A stretch of 64,000 nucleotides of DNA from Tunturiibacter empetritectus. GTDB lineage: Bacteria > Acidobacteriota > Terriglobia > Terriglobales > Acidobacteriaceae. The notes beneath the pieces are model-generated. The model was given only the letters and a program-made list of their open reading frames with translations. It was not told the origin of the DNA and did no database searches. Below, in pieces: positions 36,791 to 45,529 of the stretch. The translations under genes were made by a program, and so were the position numbers. The stretch is from contig NZ_JACCCU010000002.1 of NCBI RefSeq assembly GCF_013410875.1, forward strand, positions 868,001 to 932,000, in the 5' to 3' direction. Each line of letters opens with the position of its first letter. Position 1 is the first letter of the stretch.

Positions 36791-37705
36791 CTAGCCGACC
36801 AACCCCGGCACCCACGTCTGCCCCTCCATCCGAAACACCTCATCCTCCGTCTTCCTCAGCTCCGCAAACTCCCCGCGATGCTCCGTCATCACCAGCGCCG
36901 TCACCAGCGCGTCGAACGCATCCTCCAAAGCCCGCGCCTTCGCCACCACCCCCCGCGGCAGCCCCGCATACAGCGCACTCTCCCTCCGCTTCTTCGCGAG
37001 ATAAGCCGTCCGCGCCACCTCCGAGCTCTTCGTCACCGCCCCCGTCATCAACCGCGTATAAATCTCCACCACCAAAGGAGCACTCCGCACTGAAGGCTCA
37101 TCATAAGGCCAGATCCGAAACCCAGCCGCCCGCAACACCAGCAACCCCGGCATCCCCCGCAGCGAAGCCGTCCCTACCGCCCCCGCCCCGCCAATCTGAA
37201 ACACCGACTTCGGCGCGATCCCCGCAATCTTCGCTACCTGCAGCGGGTCTGTCATCTCCGCCCTCACCTTCAACACCGTCTCCGCCCTCCGCAACATCCT
37301 GTGCGCATGCTCTCCGCTGAACTCCGCCGGCTTCTTCCCATGCCGCCTCGACCCCACCCTCCCCCAGAACCGCACATCCGCGCACTCCCGATGCAGCCAC
37401 TCCTCCCCGCGTCCACTCGCCACCAGCTCCCAGAACTCAGGCGCCGACCCAATCCCCAGCTCCCGCAAAAACCACTCCGGATAACTAAACGAAAAATCAA
37501 ATCCCACCACCATCCGCGGAGTCTCGCGGCTCATCTCCACCAGCCACGCCACCAACTCCTCCCGCGTTCGCCCACTCTCCAGCGTCACCCGGCCGCCCGT
37601 AGAGGAAGCCGTCCAAACCCCAGCCCAGATCTTCCTCCGCTGCCCCGGCCCCTTATCGCCCGACCAATCCACCCCCACCACCCGCTCGAGCCCGCTCTCC
37701 GCCAT
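36791..37705 (-). CDS. DUF429 family protein
   Basis: A 304-residue protein of the DUF429 family, predicted RNase H-fold proteins of unknown function. Family marks are the N-terminal VVGVDWSGDKG, the middle MVVGFDFSFSYP, and the C-terminal ALEDAFDALVTALVM with acidic residues that could bind metal. The ATG at 37705 has AGGAGG directly abutting it with no spacer, which is unusual; no better start is visible. Part of a leftward run with the methyltransferase and alaS. Confidence 0.85.
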   Translation of the reverse strand: MAESGLERVVGVDWSGDKGPGQRRKIWAGVWTASSTGGRVTLESGRTREELVAWLVEMSRETPRMVVGFDFSFSYPEWFLRELGIGSAPEFWELVASGRGEEWLHRECADVRFWGRVGSRRHGKKPAEFSGEHAHRMLRRAETVLKVRAEMTDPLQVAKIAGIAPKSVFQIGGAGAVGTASLRGMPGLLVLRAAGFRIWPYDEPSVRSAPLVVEIYTRLMTGAVTKSSEVARTAYLAKKRRESALYAGLPRGVVAKARALEDAFDALVTALVMTEHRGEFAELRKTEDEVFRMEGQTWVPGLVG

Positions 37706-37775
37706 CCTCCTATCATCTACCCAAGGGAACTTTTCCCCAACGAACCACGTTTAATCTCCCAGGAGAGAAACACCA

Positions 37776-37967
37776 ATGCTCAACCTTCTACTCTTTTTGA
37801 TCCTCATGATCGTCTGCTGGCCCCTCGCCCTCGCGGCACTCCTCCTCTATCCGCTAATCTGGCTGATCCTCCTACCCTTCCGCCTCATCGGCATCGTTGT
37901 CGGTGGCACCTTCGAGCTCATCGCCGCGCTCTTCTATCTCCCCGTGCGAATGCTCCGCGCCATCTAA
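37776..37967 (+). CDS. Small two-helix membrane protein
   Basis: A 63-residue, almost wholly hydrophobic protein (MLNLLLFLILMIVCWPLAL at the start, a second helix at about 36-52, then a short basic end). AGGAGAG lies nine bases before the ATG, which supports translation. Convention would place it in the inner membrane. Function unknown. It precedes the S4-domain gene by 33 bases. Confidence 0.75.
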   Translation: MLNLLLFLILMIVCWPLALAALLLYPLIWLILLPFRLIGIVVGGTFELIAALFYLPVRMLRAI

Positions 37968-38000
37968 CACCTGCCTGCAGAAGTAGAAGAAAATAGATCC

Positions 38001-38384
38001 ATGACTGGCACCCGTATCGACAAGTGGCTCTGGGCCGCCCGCTTCTTCAAGACCCGCGAGCAAGCCTCCAAAGCCTGCGACCTCAACCGCATCACCTCGA
38101 ACAACCTCTCCGCCAAGCCTGCACGTGAAGTCCGCATCGGCGACATGCTCCGTATCAAAAATGAAGGCGGCGAGTTCGAAGTAGAAGTCCTCGCCCTAAG
38201 CCAGCAGCGCGGCTCTGCAGCCGTAGCCCAAACCCTCTACCGCGAAACCGAAGACAGTAAAGAGGCGCGCCGCAAAGCCGCCGAAGAGCGCAAACTTCTC
38301 GGCCCCATCGCCTACACCGCCCCCTCCAAGCGCCCCAGCAAGCGCGACCGGCGCCTCATCCACAGCTTCCGCGGCGACTATTAA
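38001..38384 (+). CDS. S4-domain RNA-binding protein (Hsp15/HslR type)
   Basis: A 127-residue protein with an N-terminal S4 RNA-binding domain (RIDKWLWAARFFKTREQA, then VRIGDMLRI) and a basic C-terminal extension (KRPSKRDRRLIHSF). This matches HslR/Hsp15, which binds stalled 50S subunits carrying peptidyl-tRNA and helps recycle them. Convergent with recX across a palindromic element. Confidence 0.9.
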   Translation: MTGTRIDKWLWAARFFKTREQASKACDLNRITSNNLSAKPAREVRIGDMLRIKNEGGEFEVEVLALSQQRGSAAVAQTLYRETEDSKEARRKAAEERKLLGPIAYTAPSKRPSKRDRRLIHSFRGDY

Positions 38385-38390
38385 AGATAG

Positions 38391-38584
38391 GTCCTGCCGG
38401 ACGGGCCTCCTGCGCGGAGCGCGGTCACTTCGTGACGGGTATACCTTGTCGTGACAGAATGAGACACTCCCTCCTCCCGTTGGTCGGCACAAAATTCAGC
38501 TTGCGACCAACGGGAGCACCAAGCGAAGCGGTATACAAGTCACGAAGTGACCGCCGCCCGCGCAGGGCGCCCGTCCGGCAGGAC
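38391..38584. repeat. Palindromic element E, copy 2 (194 bp, full length)
   Basis: Perfect 16-bp terminal inverted repeats (GTCCTGCCGGACGGGC and its complement). Inside them are mirrored GCGGTCAC/GTGACCGC, the hairpin core GTCACGAAGTGAC, mirrored GTATACC/GGTATAC, and an inner inverted repeat CGTTGGTCG/CGACCAACG. It fills the gap between the convergent S4-domain and recX genes, 7 and 9 bases from their stops. No coding capacity. Confidence 0.9.
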
Positions 38585-38592
38585 CTGTCATT

Positions 38593-39138
38593 TCAATCCA
38601 TCTCCTCCTCCACTCCAGCCAGAGCCTCCTCCGGCAGATCCCACTCCCGCAGCACCTTAAAGATCGCACTCGAAGAAAACCCAGCCCGCATCAGCCGATT
38701 CATCGTCCGCACCGTCTCCTTCTGAGCGTTCTCCCCACCAGGCTTCTTCATCCGCTTCCGCGAAATATACTCCCGAGCCAGCTCCACTTCATCCACCTCG
38801 CCATAAGCCGACTCCAGCGTCGAGGCCACCAACTCCTTCTCCACACCCTTCATCATCAGATCCTGCTGCACCCGCCTCTTCCCGAACTTCTCGTTCTCCT
38901 TCCGCACCCGCGCATAGCCCTCCGCAAACTTCTCGTCACTCACATAGCCGAGCTCCTTCAGCCGCACCATCACCGCATCCATCGCCCGCTCGCCCGCCTC
39001 ACCCTCCTCCGCGCGAGCCTTCATCAACCGCCGCAGATCCCGCACCGTCCGCATCCGCCGCGCCAGCGCCCCCACCGCATACTCGAACAACCCAGCCTCA
39101 CCCACCGGCTCCCGCTTCTTCGGCCGCACAAACGCCAT
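38593..39138 (-). CDS. recX: RecX-type regulatory protein
   Basis: A 181-residue, highly charged helical protein with the RecX three-helix repeats: YAVGALARRMRTVRDLRRLM, then VMVRLKELGYVSDEKFAEGY, FGKRRVQQDLMMKGVEKELV and a last repeat MNRLMRAGFSSSAIFKVL. RecX binds RecA filaments and limits recombination. No recA lies in the window, so it is not in the recA-recX arrangement here. Confidence 0.9.
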   Translation of the reverse strand: MAFVRPKKREPVGEAGLFEYAVGALARRMRTVRDLRRLMKARAEEGEAGERAMDAVMVRLKELGYVSDEKFAEGYARVRKENEKFGKRRVQQDLMMKGVEKELVASTLESAYGEVDEVELAREYISRKRMKKPGGENAQKETVRTMNRLMRAGFSSSAIFKVLREWDLPEEALAGVEEEMD

Positions 39139-39220
39139 TCGCGAATCCCCTCAACTCATTCTCCACCAACTCAATCACTCCATCTTCCCTCTACCATTAA
39201 AAACTCAACCGCCCGAAAAA

Positions 39221-39267
39221 CGTCATCTTGACCGGAGTGAAGCGGAGTGGAGAGACCCCCGTATTCA
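39221..39267. repeat. Dispersed intergenic repeat, family B copy 1
   Basis: CGTCATCTTGACCGGAGTGA followed by GTGGAGAGACCCCCGTATTC. The same unit, with variants, occurs at 47185-47248, 47461-47524 and 47945-48009. Confidence 0.8.
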
Positions 39268-39305
39268 GCTCTCGCTGTTGCATTGCCTTTGCCTTTGCCG
39301 TCCTT

Positions 39306-39356
39306 GTTTGTCATTCCCGAAGGGAATCTGCGTTTGCACTCCCTACACCACGAAGC
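39306..39356. repeat. Dispersed intergenic repeat, family A copy 2
   Basis: Near-identical to 27256-27311 (GTTTGTCATTCCCGAA, then AATCTGCGTTTGCACT). Together with family B copy 1 and the double hairpin at 39429-39498 it fills the 393-base gene-free stretch 39139-39531. Confidence 0.8.
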
Positions 39357-39428
39357 AAATCCATCGATCTTAAGATTTCGTTCTCTGACACCCTGATCGA
39401 AGAACGGAGCACTTGCCGTTGCTTTGAG

Positions 39429-39498
39429 GTACCCCAAGGCTTCAGCCTTGGGTCTCTCACCCTGCCTCAGAACCGGGCTTTAGCCCCTGGGGTATGCC
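39429..39498. repeat. Double-hairpin palindromic sequence
   Basis: A perfect 9-bp stem CCCAAGGCT/AGCCTTGGG with a two-base loop (39433-39452) and a second small hairpin GGGCTTTAGCCC (39475-39486), enclosed by outer arms GGTACCCC and GGGGTATGCC. It would fold into a cruciform and lies 34-103 bases past the stop of the S9 peptidase gene. It resembles widespread CAGCCTTGGG/GGGCTTTAGCCC-type bacterial intergenic palindromes. Confidence 0.75.
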
Positions 39499-39531
39499 TC
39501 TCTCTACCCTTTTCGAAAGGCGAACTGTCCT

Positions 39532-42423
39532 TCAGGGAACCACGTTCATCGTCAGCTCATTCGACCGCACCACCGCACCATTCTTCGCATCCTTGCGAAA
39601 CACCACCACCGTATATCGCCCCGGCCGATTCATATTCACCAGCCTCTCCAGATGCGCCGTCTGCACCGCCGCCTTCCCAGGCTGCACATACTCCACCATG
39701 CGCGTCTCCTCCTGCTGGTGCTGCAACGCCTCCCGGCCATACGCAGTCCCCTCCACCTCATGGCCCTTCGCGTCCTTCACCTCGATCCGGTAAGAAAACT
39801 CCGGATTGTTCGCCCCAGGCTTGTGCGCAAACGCAATCTGGTGATTCGAGACATTCCTCAGCGCAATCGTCACCTTCGCATCCGTCCCCGCCTTCACCTC
39901 ATCCTGCGGAGCGCCAATCGCAACCGTAAAATCCTCAGAGCCTACAGCACGTTGCGGCAGATCCTCCACCCCCGGCCCAGCAGCCACAGGCGCAGAGTGC
40001 GTAGTTGGGTTCGCTGGAACCGCCGTCGCACGCGTCGTTCCCTTTGCCTTGGCAGGCGCAACCGGTGCTTCTGTGTCTGGCACTAAATCCGCATACAGAT
40101 TCGTCTTCGTCCACCGGTCGCACCACTCCCCCACCGTCTCATACCAGAGCTTCGAGTTCTGCGGCTTCAACACCCAGTGCCCTTCATCCGGAAAATAAAG
40201 CATCCTGCTCGGAACATTCAGCCGCTGCAGCGCCGTAAAGAGTTGAAACCCCTCTGACACATCCAGCCGATAGTCTCGCTGCGAGTGAATCACCAGCGTA
40301 GGCGTCTTCGCGTTCTCAATCGCAAGCATCGGCGACCATCTCCTGAAAGGATCGTTCGCCACCGGCCCCGCCGCATACCTCCATGGCTGGCCCGGCGCAA
40401 TCTCCTCTGGTCGCCGGAACTCCCACTCGTTAAACCAAAGCTCCTCCGTCGTCCCGTACGCGCTCTCCGGATTGAACATCCCATCATGCGTCACAATGCA
40501 GGCAAACCGATTCGTGTGCGTCAAAATCCAGTTCGCCATAAACCCGCCGTAGCTCGCGCCCAACGCACACTCCCGCCGCTTATCGATAAAGGAGTAGTGC
40601 GCCTCCGCATAGTCCAGCCCCTTCATCAGATCGACATAAGCCTTCCCACCCCAATCGCCATTGACACCATCAATAAACGCCTGCCCATACCCGGTCGACC
40701 CGCGAGGATTCACCATCACCACCACATATCCACTCGCCGCCATCAGCTCCGCATTCCACCGGTAGCTCCACATATCTCCCCACGCCCCCTGCGGCCCCCC
40801 ATGAATCAAAAACTTCAACGGATACTTCCGCGAAGCATTAAAGTTCGGCGGCCGAATGACAAACCCCTGTACCTTAGCCCCCTCGGCACCCGTAAACCAG
40901 AACGAGTTCATCTTCGGCAGTTCGAGCCCGGAGAGAATCTGCTGATTCATGGAGATCAAAACCCGCTCCGTGGCAAATTCCTCAGAACTCACACCGAGAC
41001 TTGTAAATGTACTTGGGTTAGTTGTGCCGCCATCTTCAGGCTGCACTCGCACAAGCGTGGCTGGAGCGTCCGCCTTCATCTTGGTAGCAATCAGATAAAA
41101 CCCTCTGCTGCCAGAATCTTTCCTGACACTGAGCTCGCCATATTCACCACTCCCGCGAATCACTGAAATCTCGCCGATCGTCAGCGATGTCCAAAAGATC
41201 CTCGCCTCGCCTGCGTTCCCACTGACAAAGTAGATGGTCGAGTCCGGCCCCCAGGTGTACTCATCAATCCAACGATCGAACTTAGGCAGCAACTCTTTCG
41301 CCTTCCCCGCCAGCCGGTCAAACAGCATCAGCCGAAACCGATCGCTCTCATACCCCGCCCGCTCCTGCGAGCGAAATGCAATGTACTTTCCATCCGGCGA
41401 GTAAGACGGCCCATCGTCACTACCAAACGATGCCGAAATCCGGCGCGGCTTCGCATTCGCGTCATCCAGCAACAGCGTAAACACATCGTTATTTGTGCTC
41501 GCCGCCCGAACAAGATCAACATTAGTTACATAAGCAATCTCCTCCGAGCCTGGAGCCCAGGCGTATCCCATCGGACCGCCAAGGGTAAACGTCGGCGACT
41601 CCGCCTCTCCAATATCCCTCCGCGGAGTCAGGTCTCGAATAGCATTTCCATCGGCTGCAGACACTACCAGCACATGGCTCCGCTTCGGACCGAGGTAACT
41701 GTTCCAGTGCCGGTACAGCAGATGCTCAAAGACCTGGGCCTTCACCGGACTCGCCGCCGCCGCATCGTCCTTCTTCTTGTTGCAAAGATCCTCATCCACC
41801 CACGAGGCCTCATCACTACACTCCGGATACACTCGCGACGCAAACAAGATCCGCTGCGAGTTCGGCGACCATACCGGCCCATCCGCCTCCGTGCTCACAT
41901 TCGTCAGCCGCTTCGGCGTCCCCAGCGTCCCCGTCGCGTCATCCCACGCCGCCAGAAAGATCTGCGACAACCCCGTCGTGCTTTCGGTCGCCACAAACGC
42001 AACCTGTCTCCCATCCGGCGAGAATCGTCCCCCCGACTCGCCGTCCTTCCAGAACGTGACCTGCCGCTCTTTCGCAACCACACCCGCGCCCTCACTCTTT
42101 CCCGAAGCCGCAGCAGGAGCCGCCATCGGCACCACCCACAGATGATTCACCTTCGTGTTCTTCTCAAGATCAACGTCGGTCGCAGAAAACATCACCCACT
42201 TGCCCGACGGCGAAACCTGCGGATCGCTCACCCGCTTCATCCGTTGCAGATCCGCAAACGTCATCGGCCGTCTTCCCGCAGCACTACCCGGCAGTGAATC
42301 AGAGTCAGGACCAAATCCCTGCGCCAACATCCTGCCACCGCACCAGCCCCAAATCCCAACCACTGCCAGAGCCAGAACACCCGACAGAGCCGGAACACCC
42401 GCCCGAACCGCACACTTCTTCAT
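39532..42423 (-). CDS. S9-family (prolyl oligopeptidase-type) peptidase with C-terminal extension
   Basis: A 963-residue secreted serine peptidase. Signal peptide or anchor (about 1-35); a beta-propeller of PD40/WD40-like blades (about 60-470, with VSPSGKWVMFS, FSPDGRQVAF and YSPDGKYIAF); an alpha/beta-hydrolase catalytic domain (about 505-775) with triad Ser624 (GASYGGF), Asp717 (HSQRDYRL) and His749 (PDEGHW). Residues about 780-963 are extra: an Ala/Thr/Pro linker, then a beta-sandwich-like domain (DFTVAIGAPQDEV, VTIALRNVSNHQ). It most resembles the dipeptidyl/acylaminoacyl peptidases used in peptide scavenging outside the cytoplasm. Confidence 0.93.
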   Translation of the reverse strand: MKKCAVRAGVPALSGVLALAVVGIWGWCGGRMLAQGFGPDSDSLPGSAAGRRPMTFADLQRMKRVSDPQVSPSGKWVMFSATDVDLEKNTKVNHLWVVPMAAPAAASGKSEGAGVVAKERQVTFWKDGESGGRFSPDGRQVAFVATESTTGLSQIFLAAWDDATGTLGTPKRLTNVSTEADGPVWSPNSQRILFASRVYPECSDEASWVDEDLCNKKKDDAAAASPVKAQVFEHLLYRHWNSYLGPKRSHVLVVSAADGNAIRDLTPRRDIGEAESPTFTLGGPMGYAWAPGSEEIAYVTNVDLVRAASTNNDVFTLLLDDANAKPRRISASFGSDDGPSYSPDGKYIAFRSQERAGYESDRFRLMLFDRLAGKAKELLPKFDRWIDEYTWGPDSTIYFVSGNAGEARIFWTSLTIGEISVIRGSGEYGELSVRKDSGSRGFYLIATKMKADAPATLVRVQPEDGGTTNPSTFTSLGVSSEEFATERVLISMNQQILSGLELPKMNSFWFTGAEGAKVQGFVIRPPNFNASRKYPLKFLIHGGPQGAWGDMWSYRWNAELMAASGYVVVMVNPRGSTGYGQAFIDGVNGDWGGKAYVDLMKGLDYAEAHYSFIDKRRECALGASYGGFMANWILTHTNRFACIVTHDGMFNPESAYGTTEELWFNEWEFRRPEEIAPGQPWRYAAGPVANDPFRRWSPMLAIENAKTPTLVIHSQRDYRLDVSEGFQLFTALQRLNVPSRMLYFPDEGHWVLKPQNSKLWYETVGEWCDRWTKTNLYADLVPDTEAPVAPAKAKGTTRATAVPANPTTHSAPVAAGPGVEDLPQRAVGSEDFTVAIGAPQDEVKAGTDAKVTIALRNVSNHQIAFAHKPGANNPEFSYRIEVKDAKGHEVEGTAYGREALQHQQEETRMVEYVQPGKAAVQTAHLERLVNMNRPGRYTVVVFRKDAKNGAVVRSNELTMNVVP

Positions 42424-42555
42424 CGCGCCAGTCTAACGCCGCAACTCAAAGATCGAACCGAAAGGGGAACCACGGAAGAAAATCCCCATCAAAGTTTTCA
42501 CACCCCGCCAAAAAATAAATTCAGAAAACCTGGCACTTTTTCAACCCCAAAATTC

Positions 42556-42630
42556 GCCACGCAAAACACCACGTCGATACCACGTCCACCACGCATCCCA
42601 CCACGTTCTGCACCACAAAAAACCACAGGC
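42556..42630. repeat. Cluster of CCACG/CACCAC motifs
   Basis: Seven copies of CCACG, CACCACG or CCACA occur within about 75 bases in the gap between the S9 peptidase and histidine kinase genes. A matching cluster with opposite orientation (CGTGGTG, GTGGTG) lies at 53905-54056. The spacing is irregular, so it is not a simple tandem repeat. Confidence 0.6.
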
Positions 42631-42638
42631 AAAACAGG

Positions 42639-44153
42639 CTATCCCCCAACAGCGGCGCGGCGAATCGTCTCCTCCGCCACCACAGATTTTTTTCCCATCC
42701 TCACCGGCAGCTCCACCGCCACCCCCGCCCCATGCGGATGCATATTGAACGCGCTGATCTCCCCGCCATGCTCCTGCACAATCGAGTAGCAGAGACTCAG
42801 GCCCATCCCCGCACCATCGCCCGCCTCCTGCATCGTATTAATCGGATCGAAGATCCTCCCCGGTTCCCGAAAACCCGGCCCTGTATCACTCACAATCAAG
42901 TGAACCCTCCGCCCATCCAACCCCGATGCCTCCTCGGAAACCTCGCCGGAGGAAACCCCTGAAAAGCTCCCCGACCCGCTCCCTGAATATCCCCCCGAAG
43001 AGTTCCCCGAACAATTCAAGGACATCCGGATCACCATCTCCTCCTCCGGCTTCACGCCCCGCACCCCGGCCAGCGCCTGCGCCGCATTATTCAGCAGATG
43101 TTCCAGCAACTGCCGCAGCCTGTGCCGGTTCCCCCGCACCTCGGGCACCTCGCCATCGGCCTGCACCACCAGCCGAATCCCCCTGCCCTCAAGCTTCTCT
43201 CCACACGCCGCCGCCAGCTCCCGCACCAGCTCCATCAGATCGACCAGCTCATTGCCCTGCCCCACCGGCTTCCAGAACTCCAGTAGCGTCTCCACCGTCT
43301 GCCGCATCCGCAGCGCCTCCCGCACGATGATCTCCGCATCCTCCTTCACCCGCGCCTCGCCAGTCGATCCCGCAATCAGCTCCGCAAACCCCAGCACCGC
43401 AGTCAACGGATTACTCAGCGCATGCGCCATCCCTCCAGCCAGCATCCCCACCCCCGCAAGCCTCTCCGCACGCATCAGCTTCTCGGCCAGCGCAACGTTC
43501 TCCATCGCCCGCGCCACCTTCACTCCCAGCGCCTCCAGCGGCCACAACACCTCTTCCAGCTCCCTCTGCCTCACGCTCAGCAACCCATCCGCCCCCACCG
43601 CCAGCGCTCCCATCATTCTCCCGCTCGTTGTCCACAGCGGAACCACGATCGCCCCCCGCGCCTCCTCCCCCAATCGCGCACTCTGCCCCCTTCCCCCTTC
43701 AAACACCACCGCAAACGCATTGTTCTTCACCCGCCGTCCCAGGCCGCCCTCCCCACGCCGTGTGCCAATCCCACCCCTGCGCTCCGCCTCCACCACCCCC
43801 TCCGCCCACGCATTCAGCGACCCCACCGTCGTCTCCTCCATTCCCGCGTTGGCCGCCACCGCCAGCACTCCCGCCGCATCACGAACCAGAACCGCCGTCC
43901 TGCGAAAGACGCTCTTCTCCGCCATCAACCGGCTCACCCGCACCGCCAGCTCAGGCATCTCCGCATCCGCCCCCAGCCGAACATCCAGCCCTGCATAAGC
44001 GCGCAGCTCCTCCTGCTCCCGCCGCTCCCGCCTGCCCTCCGCCACCCGAGCCTGCATGCGACACCACAGTGCCCACAAGCCTCCGCCCGCCAGCGAAAGC
44101 TCCACCCACCTCACCACAATCAACCCGCTCATCTCCCTCGCTCCAGGCCACAT
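42639..44153 (-). CDS. Orphan GAF-type sensor histidine kinase
   Basis: A 504-residue sensor kinase. One N-terminal membrane helix (about 10-30); a GAF-like sensor region (about 50-205, with FRRTAVLVRDAAGVLAVAA); a HisKA domain with phospho-acceptor His244 in GGMAHALSNPLTAVLGF; and a HATPase_c domain with LLNNAAQAL, SDTGPGF and GAGMGLSLCYSIVQEHGG. The frame is open to 44369, but ATG 44153 has GGGGAGG seven bases upstream and avoids overlap with the divergent gene at 44261. No response regulator is adjacent. A Ser/Gly-rich insertion (SGNSSGGYSGSGSGS) lies in the ATPase domain. Confidence 0.9.
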   Translation of the reverse strand: MWPGAREMSGLIVVRWVELSLAGGGLWALWCRMQARVAEGRRERREQEELRAYAGLDVRLGADAEMPELAVRVSRLMAEKSVFRRTAVLVRDAAGVLAVAANAGMEETTVGSLNAWAEGVVEAERRGGIGTRRGEGGLGRRVKNNAFAVVFEGGRGQSARLGEEARGAIVVPLWTTSGRMMGALAVGADGLLSVRQRELEEVLWPLEALGVKVARAMENVALAEKLMRAERLAGVGMLAGGMAHALSNPLTAVLGFAELIAGSTGEARVKEDAEIIVREALRMRQTVETLLEFWKPVGQGNELVDLMELVRELAAACGEKLEGRGIRLVVQADGEVPEVRGNRHRLRQLLEHLLNNAAQALAGVRGVKPEEEMVIRMSLNCSGNSSGGYSGSGSGSFSGVSSGEVSEEASGLDGRRVHLIVSDTGPGFREPGRIFDPINTMQEAGDGAGMGLSLCYSIVQEHGGEISAFNMHPHGAGVAVELPVRMGKKSVVAEETIRRAAVGG

Positions 44154-44260
44154 CACCAAACCTCCCCAAATCGCGTCTATTCTTAGTAGCGTGCGTCTTA
44201 GTAAGCGTGCGGGGCAGCGCAGGCGACACAACAGACAGCCCCGCCCATGGAGTTCTCCAC

Positions 44261-45208
44261 ATGAAGCCCAGCCGCGCCTCTGCCTCCGCGACCCATCACT
44301 TTCTTGCTGCAAGCGTCTTATCCCTCTTGCTATCGGCCCCGTCCACCGCAGCCATCGCAGCTGTCGCAAATCCAGACGGAGCCGCCCCCGCCTCCACCGC
44401 CTCCCAGGAACCCTCCGGCTTTGGCCAGCTTGACCCCGCGCCCCCCGCCGGCATGACCCCCCAGCAGATCATCGACAAGTTCGCCGCCCGAGAGACCCTC
44501 TTCAAGCTCGCCCGCCAGAACTACACCTTCCGCCAGACCGTCAAAGTCGACACCCTCGCCGAAGACACCAACCGCATCGACGGCGAGTACCAGCAGGTCA
44601 CCGACATCACCTTCGACAAGGACGGCAAGCGCGCCGAGCACGTCGTCTTCGCCCCCCAGAACACCCTCGAGCGCGTCCTAATGACCCCCGCCGACTTCGA
44701 AGAGATCGAGCACCGCCTCCCCTTCATCCTCACCACCGAAGACCTGCCCCAGTACGACATCACCTACCTCGGCCGCCAGCACATTGACGAGCTCGAAACC
44801 TACGTCTTCTCCGCCGCCCCCAAGACCTTCGAAAAAGGCAAGCGCTACTTCCAGGGCAAAGTCTGGGTCGACCAGCAGGACTTCCAGATCGTCCTCGTCA
44901 ACGGCATCACCGTTCCCCAGGACAAGCGCAAGGGCCACGAAGATCTATCCCCGCCTTTCACCACCTACTACGAGCAGATCGACGGCAAGTACTGGTTCCC
45001 CACCTACACCAAGGCCGAGGGCAACCTCCACTTCGTCGCCCAGGAGGGCGCCCTCTCGCAGGACGTCCACCTGCGCAACGTCGTCAAATACAGCGACTAC
45101 AAGCAGTACCACGCCACCGCGCGCATCATCTACAACGGCGAAGACATTACCGACAAGAAGGACACCACACAGCCCCCCGCCAATCCCCCGCAGAACCCTA
45201 AACCATAA
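44261..45208 (+). CDS. Secreted LolA-fold (outer-membrane lipoprotein-sorting-like) protein
   Basis: A 315-residue secreted protein: signal peptide (about 1-32), Pro/Ala-rich spacer, then a beta-rich domain from about residue 60 with ITFDKDGKRAEHVVFAPQ, DITYLGRQHIDELETYVFSA and GKVWVDQQDFQIVLVNG. These strands resemble LolA/LolB-like outer-membrane lipoprotein-sorting families, which bind lipids in a half-barrel. The start ATG 44261 has GGAG eight bases upstream. It is divergent from the histidine kinase. The role is inferred from fold resemblance only. Confidence 0.75.
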   Translation: MKPSRASASATHHFLAASVLSLLLSAPSTAAIAAVANPDGAAPASTASQEPSGFGQLDPAPPAGMTPQQIIDKFAARETLFKLARQNYTFRQTVKVDTLAEDTNRIDGEYQQVTDITFDKDGKRAEHVVFAPQNTLERVLMTPADFEEIEHRLPFILTTEDLPQYDITYLGRQHIDELETYVFSAAPKTFEKGKRYFQGKVWVDQQDFQIVLVNGITVPQDKRKGHEDLSPPFTTYYEQIDGKYWFPTYTKAEGNLHFVAQEGALSQDVHLRNVVKYSDYKQYHATARIIYNGEDITDKKDTTQPPANPPQNPKP

Positions 45209-45213
45209 CGCAT

Positions 45214-45390
45214 GTCCTGCCGACGAGCGCCCTGCGCGGGCAGCGGTCACTTCGTGACTTGTATACCAGCTCCGCCCAAGCCTCCCGATGGTCGGCACAG
45301 GATCTCTCGCGACCAACGGGAGCGCCAACCGAAGGGGTATACAAGTCGCGAAGTGACCGCCCCACGCGAAGTGGGCCCGTCCGGCAGGAC
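45214..45390. repeat. Palindromic element E, copy 3 (177 bp)
   Basis: Homologous over its length to 38391-38584. The left end GTCCTGCCGACG is degenerate and the right end GCCCGTCCGGCAGGAC is exact; mirrored GCGGTCAC / GTGACCGC and GTATACC / GGTATAC are present, and the inner GGTCG/CGACC repeat remains. It starts 6 bases after the stop of the LolA-fold gene and fills over half of the 321-base gap before the next gene. Confidence 0.88.
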
Positions 45391-45529
45391 AAGAATTAAT
45401 CAAAGTTACCGAAGATTCGCTTGCCCACCAACCGCGCCGAGTTTACTATCACTCTGTTCCCGTATCCTTTGATTCACGGGCCCCTGCAGCGTCTGATCGT
45501 CGGGAACGATCGCACACCGGGAGGTCACC

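Noticed and set aside
43628..44260. A + strand frame extending the LolA-fold gene 211 codons upstream
   Set aside because: The extension is a Pro/Ser/Ala-rich antisense shadow of the histidine kinase; a signal peptide and ribosome site begin at 44261.
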